Of a stretch of 34,843 nucleotides of DNA, positions 32,445-34,843 are shown piece by piece. Origin of the DNA: Spirochaetales bacterium (GTDB lineage: Bacteria; Spirochaetota; Spirochaetia; Treponematales; Treponemataceae); assembly GCA_016929605.1 (NCBI GenBank), contig JAFGIM010000059.1:1-34843 (forward strand), in the 5' to 3' direction. The notes beneath the pieces were generated by a model that made no database searches, had not been told where the DNA came from, and worked only from the letters and a program-made list of their open reading frames with translations. Position numbers and translations under genes: made by a program. The number at the start of each line of letters is the position of its first letter. The stretch's first letter is position 1.

Positions 32445-33239
32445 TCAAAGGTATCCCAAATCACGGTATCTGTCTACGCAAAAGTCCACTGCAGAGCGCA
32501 TCCGGACTAGACGGAAGAGGGCTTCCGGTTTCGCTCCTGGGAAGGTTCCCTTAATGATATTGTCACTCTTGTGTTCCTCAAAATCTTGTCCAATATGAGC
32601 GAATCGCTCTTGATGTAATACGGGTTCCTGCCATACAGAACGACAAGGTAAGCCAAAATGTGATGATATCGCTGTGTACGTAAGGGTGTCTGTGTGATCC
32701 ATCCAATCTGCCAGATGAAAGGCTGTGCAGCTTTCCCAGGAGCAGCCGAGCATCAAGATAAGTGCATCTTTTGCATAGAGGCTACCCAGCGGGGACTGTG
32801 GGCCGAGTCCCTGGCGACATGGATGGGATGACATCAATTTTTTTGCTCCGTAACCTTCCGCGCAAAAAGAGTAAAAGGGATGATTAGAACGCTTGATTCC
32901 AGCTGTTTTTCGAAAAAGCTCCGGCAAAGCGCCCATAGCGCGACAAGTAGTGTCCCTTTTGTTATACACAAACGGTACTGCAAAGGGCTGTGCTGGATCT
33001 GGGGTGTCGCTGAACGTGGGCATAACCAGGGTGGCATCTTTTTTTTTGCAGCTTCTCCGCAAGGCTTCCAAAACGGTGGCGGCGGCCATGGGCATCGGGT
33101 GGAACGAGGACAGGGATGAATGAACTAGTAGATAGGGCTTCTTTGGAGGAGGTTCTGCGTCGAATAAAAGAGATGAAGAGGAAAGCAGTGAGGAAAAAAA
33201 ATCAGTTAAATTGTTGAAAAAGGCAACTAATTCGCCCAT
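32445..33239 (-). CDS. AAC(3)-family acetyltransferase-like protein
   Basis: Members of this family (antibiotic NAT / YokD-like) transfer acetyl from acetyl-CoA; some act on aminoglycosides, many have no known substrate. The 264-residue product has VHSSLSSF (about 39-46), VMPTFS, then the signature DTTCRAMGALPELFRKTAG and RSNHPFYSFCAEG, followed by GPQSPLGSLY and CTAFHLADWMDHTD, all at family spacing. The first 35 residues are a variable Ser/Leu-rich stretch ending PPPKKP. GGGAAGG precedes the ATG. It heads the four-gene minus cluster and diverges from the beta-glucosidase across 64 bases. A resistance function should not be assumed. Confidence 0.85.
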   Translation of the reverse strand: MGELVAFFNNLTDFFSSLLSSSSLLFDAEPPPKKPYLLVHSSLSSFHPMPMAAATVLEALRRSCKKKDATLVMPTFSDTPDPAQPFAVPFVYNKRDTTCRAMGALPELFRKTAGIKRSNHPFYSFCAEGYGAKKLMSSHPCRQGLGPQSPLGSLYAKDALILMLGCSWESCTAFHLADWMDHTDTLTYTAISSHFGLPCRSVWQEPVLHQERFAHIGQDFEEHKSDNIIKGTFPGAKPEALFRLVRMRSAVDFCVDRYRDLGYL

Positions 33240-33303
33240 AAAGCCTTCCCTTTTTAATTCGCCTTTGTTACACTGAAACTAGAACCATAGTACAGGAGTT
33301 TAT

Positions 33304-34668
33304 ATGGCTTTTCCACCTGATTTTACTTGGGGTGCCGCAACGGCGGCCTATCAAATTGAAGGGGCCTGGGATGAAGATGGCAGGAAGCCGTCTATCTGGG
33401 ACGTGTTTTCAGCAGAACCCGGAAAAATCTGGAATGGGGATACAGGAAAGACAGCCTGTGATCACTACCATCGCTTTCGCGAGGATGTAGCCTTGATGAA
33501 AGAGCTGGGTTTGCCTGCATATCGATTTTCTATTGCCTGGCCGCGAATTCTCCCCGATGGAAGAGGAAAGATCAATCAAAAAGGCCTTGATTTTTATTCA
33601 AGTCTTGTTGATGAGCTTCTTTCCGCCGGGATAGAACCCTGGGTAACCTTGTATCATTGGGATTTACCCCAAGTGCTTCAGGAGCAGGGCGGATGGCTTA
33701 ATCCTGCCATTATTGACGCATTCGTTGAGTATACCCAAGCGGTTGTCGGTGCCCTTGGAGACCGGGTAAAGCATTGGATGACCTTTAACGAACCGCAATG
33801 CTTTATCGGCTTGTCATTGCAACAGGGAGTACAGGCTCCGGGGCTCAAGCTCCCGGCAAGCTCAATTACCAAGGCGGTTCATCATGTTTTGGTAGCACAT
33901 GGAAAAGCAGTAGATGTTCTTCGTGCAAGAGGTGGATCAGACTATTGTATTGGAATTGTCCCGACGACTCAGACAATGATTCCGGCGACAGAATCACCTC
34001 AGGACATTGAAGCGGCCCGTCGTGCAACGTTTTGCCATACATCCGTAAGGCCGATTATCTGGACCCTTTCTCTGTTTACCGACCCTCTGTTTCTTGGCAC
34101 GTATCCCTCTGATATTCTTGAGGTTATTGAAAAGGATTTACCTCAAGGATGGGAAAAGGATATGTCTCTGATTAACAGAAAAATTGATTTTTGCGGTATT
34201 AATCTGTACTCAGGAAAACGTCTCCATGCCGACGCGCAGGGTAATCCTGTCATGAATCCCGTTCCTGCAGGATTTCCGCAAACGGCTATCAAGTGGTTTG
34301 TGGAGGACGAGACCCTGCGCTGGTGTCCTCGCTTTATTCATGAACGCTACAAGATTCCGGTAGTCATTGCAGAAAATGGTTTGTCCATGACTGACTGGGT
34401 TCATCTTGACGGTAAGGTTCACGATCCGCAACGAATTGATTATACGCATCGGTATCTTCGCGGCTTACACAAGGCGATAGAGGATGGCGCAGAGATTAAA
34501 GGGTATTTTCATTGGAGCTTGATGGATAACTTCGAATGGTCCGAAGGCTACAAGGAACGGTTTGGTCTTGTTTATGTGGACTTTGCCACTCAAAAAAGAA
34601 CCATTAAGGACTCAGGCTATTGGTATAAAGAAGTCATTCAGTCGAATGGTTCCTTGATAACCGGTTAA
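33304..34668 (+). CDS. Beta-glucosidase, glycoside hydrolase family 1
   Basis: The enzyme hydrolyses beta-glucosides such as cellobiose, or galactosides; exact preference is not readable. The 454-residue product opens FPPDFTWGAATAAYQIEGAW, the GH1 N-terminal signature. Glu163 in TFNEP is the acid/base and Glu357 in IAENG the nucleophile; SLMDNFEWSEGY lines the sugar site. There is no signal peptide, so it is cytoplasmic and probably acts on imported sugars. It has no 6-phospho-specific context and no transporter beside it. AGGAG (33294-33298) is five bases before the ATG. The 64-base divergent gap must hold its promoter, but no convincing hexamers stand out. Confidence 0.95.
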   Translation: MAFPPDFTWGAATAAYQIEGAWDEDGRKPSIWDVFSAEPGKIWNGDTGKTACDHYHRFREDVALMKELGLPAYRFSIAWPRILPDGRGKINQKGLDFYSSLVDELLSAGIEPWVTLYHWDLPQVLQEQGGWLNPAIIDAFVEYTQAVVGALGDRVKHWMTFNEPQCFIGLSLQQGVQAPGLKLPASSITKAVHHVLVAHGKAVDVLRARGGSDYCIGIVPTTQTMIPATESPQDIEAARRATFCHTSVRPIIWTLSLFTDPLFLGTYPSDILEVIEKDLPQGWEKDMSLINRKIDFCGINLYSGKRLHADAQGNPVMNPVPAGFPQTAIKWFVEDETLRWCPRFIHERYKIPVVIAENGLSMTDWVHLDGKVHDPQRIDYTHRYLRGLHKAIEDGAEIKGYFHWSLMDNFEWSEGYKERFGLVYVDFATQKRTIKDSGYWYKEVIQSNGSLITG

Positions 34669-34669
34669 C

Positions 34670-34705
34670 AGCTCAAATAAAAGGGGCCACCCTGACGGGC
34701 GGCCC
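34670..34705 (-). terminator. Intrinsic terminator of groL
   Basis: GGGCC-A-CCC (34684-34692) pairs with GGG-C-GGCCC (34697-34705) around a TGAC loop, with one mismatch. Read on the minus strand the hairpin is followed by CCTTTTATTT, so it terminates transcription arriving from groL. Read on the plus strand it has no T run, so it would be a poor terminator for the beta-glucosidase gene. Confidence 0.8.
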
Positions 34706-34735
34706 AATTACACGCTGTTTGTGTGTTATCCGTTA

Positions 34736-34843
34736 TTAGTACATCCCGTCCATTCCGCCCATTCCGCCGCCCTGGGGCATTGCGGGGGGATTCTTCTCGG
34801 GGATGTCGCAGATGGCGCATTCGGTGGTCAGCAAGAGACTTGC
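34736..34843 (-). CDS. groL: Chaperonin GroEL, C-terminal end (truncated by window edge)
   Basis: Only the last 35 codons are present. The translation reads [18 protein letters not shown] and ends in a [11 protein letters not shown] tail, the Gly-Gly-Met repeat that fills the chaperonin cavity. The SLLLTTE segment is the conserved last helix of GroEL. The stop TAA is at 34736-34738. The rest of the gene, and any groS, lies beyond the right edge. Confidence 0.96.
   Translation of the reverse strand, partial: ASLLLTTECAICDIPEKNPPAMPQGGGMGGMDGMY

Noticed and set aside
32445-33239. Calling the acetyltransferase an aminoglycoside-resistance gene
   Set aside because: The family includes many chromosomal members without resistance activity, and the context has no mobile element or other resistance gene.
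33240-33303. TTGTTA followed by CATAGT as a promoter of the beta-glucosidase gene
   Set aside because: Spacing is 15 bases and each hexamer matches only four of six; not convincing in a short AT-rich gap.
1-34843. CRISPR arrays, insertion sequences, tRNA or rRNA genes, prophage
   Set aside because: No spaced direct repeats, transposase motifs, cloverleaf sequences or phage genes were recognised in reading either strand.

Overview
The window reads as a stretch of a spirochaete chromosome (Spirochaetota, probably the Treponema/Spirochaeta side). This is an inference: secY runs straight into rpmJ with no adk, map or infA between them, and a 58-residue zinc-ribbon gene I recall from treponeme-like genomes closes the ribosomal operon. 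Base composition looks balanced and no mobile element, CRISPR array, tRNA or rRNA is visible.

Left region (1-12786, all plus strand). A continuous S10-spc-alpha ribosomal operon, entered inside rplD: rplD', rplW, rplB, rpsS, rplV, rpsC, rplP, rpmC, rpsQ, rplN, rplX, rplE, rpsN (zinc type), rpsH, rplF, rplR, rpsE, rpmD, rplO, secY, rpmJ, rpsM, rpsK, rpsD, rpoA, rplQ, then a small zinc-ribbon gene (12562-12738) and a strong intrinsic terminator. rpsD lies between rpsK and rpoA. S4, S14 and L36 are the zinc-binding forms.

Middle-left (12787-18508, plus strand). A complete branched-chain amino-acid ABC importer, livK-livH-livM-livG-livF, followed by a CBS-CBS-ACT protein. The livK promoter candidate carries a perfect inverted repeat filling its -35/-10 spacer. 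A hairpin and an attenuator-like terminator separate livK from livH.

Middle (18505-23807, minus strand). A tight run xth - rhomboid protease - prfA - prmC - rel. prfA and prmC are release factor 1 and its methylase. The Rel protein has a synthetase domain of bifunctional type, an altered HD hydrolase signature and no C-terminal ACT domain.

Middle-right (23894-27476, plus strand). clpS-clpA-aat, overlapping genes that hold the adaptor, the unfoldase and the Leu/Phe transferase of the bacterial N-degron pathway. The divergent xth/clpS gap contains an 18-base inverted repeat that could fold over the xth start codon.

Right (27449-33239, minus strand). A co-directional cluster: an AAC(3)-family acetyltransferase, an 834-residue protein that joins a predicted beta-sandwich to TPR repeats and an eight-cysteine zinc module, a histidine kinase with a CPPC motif in its sensor region, and an OmpR-type regulator. 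It is the least ordinary part of the window. A GH1 beta-glucosidase (plus) diverges from it. The last bases are the 3' end of groL (minus) with its terminator.

Best candidates for something undescribed are the beta-sandwich/TPR/zinc protein and its neighbours, the ribosomal-operon zinc ribbon, and the xth start-codon fold-back.
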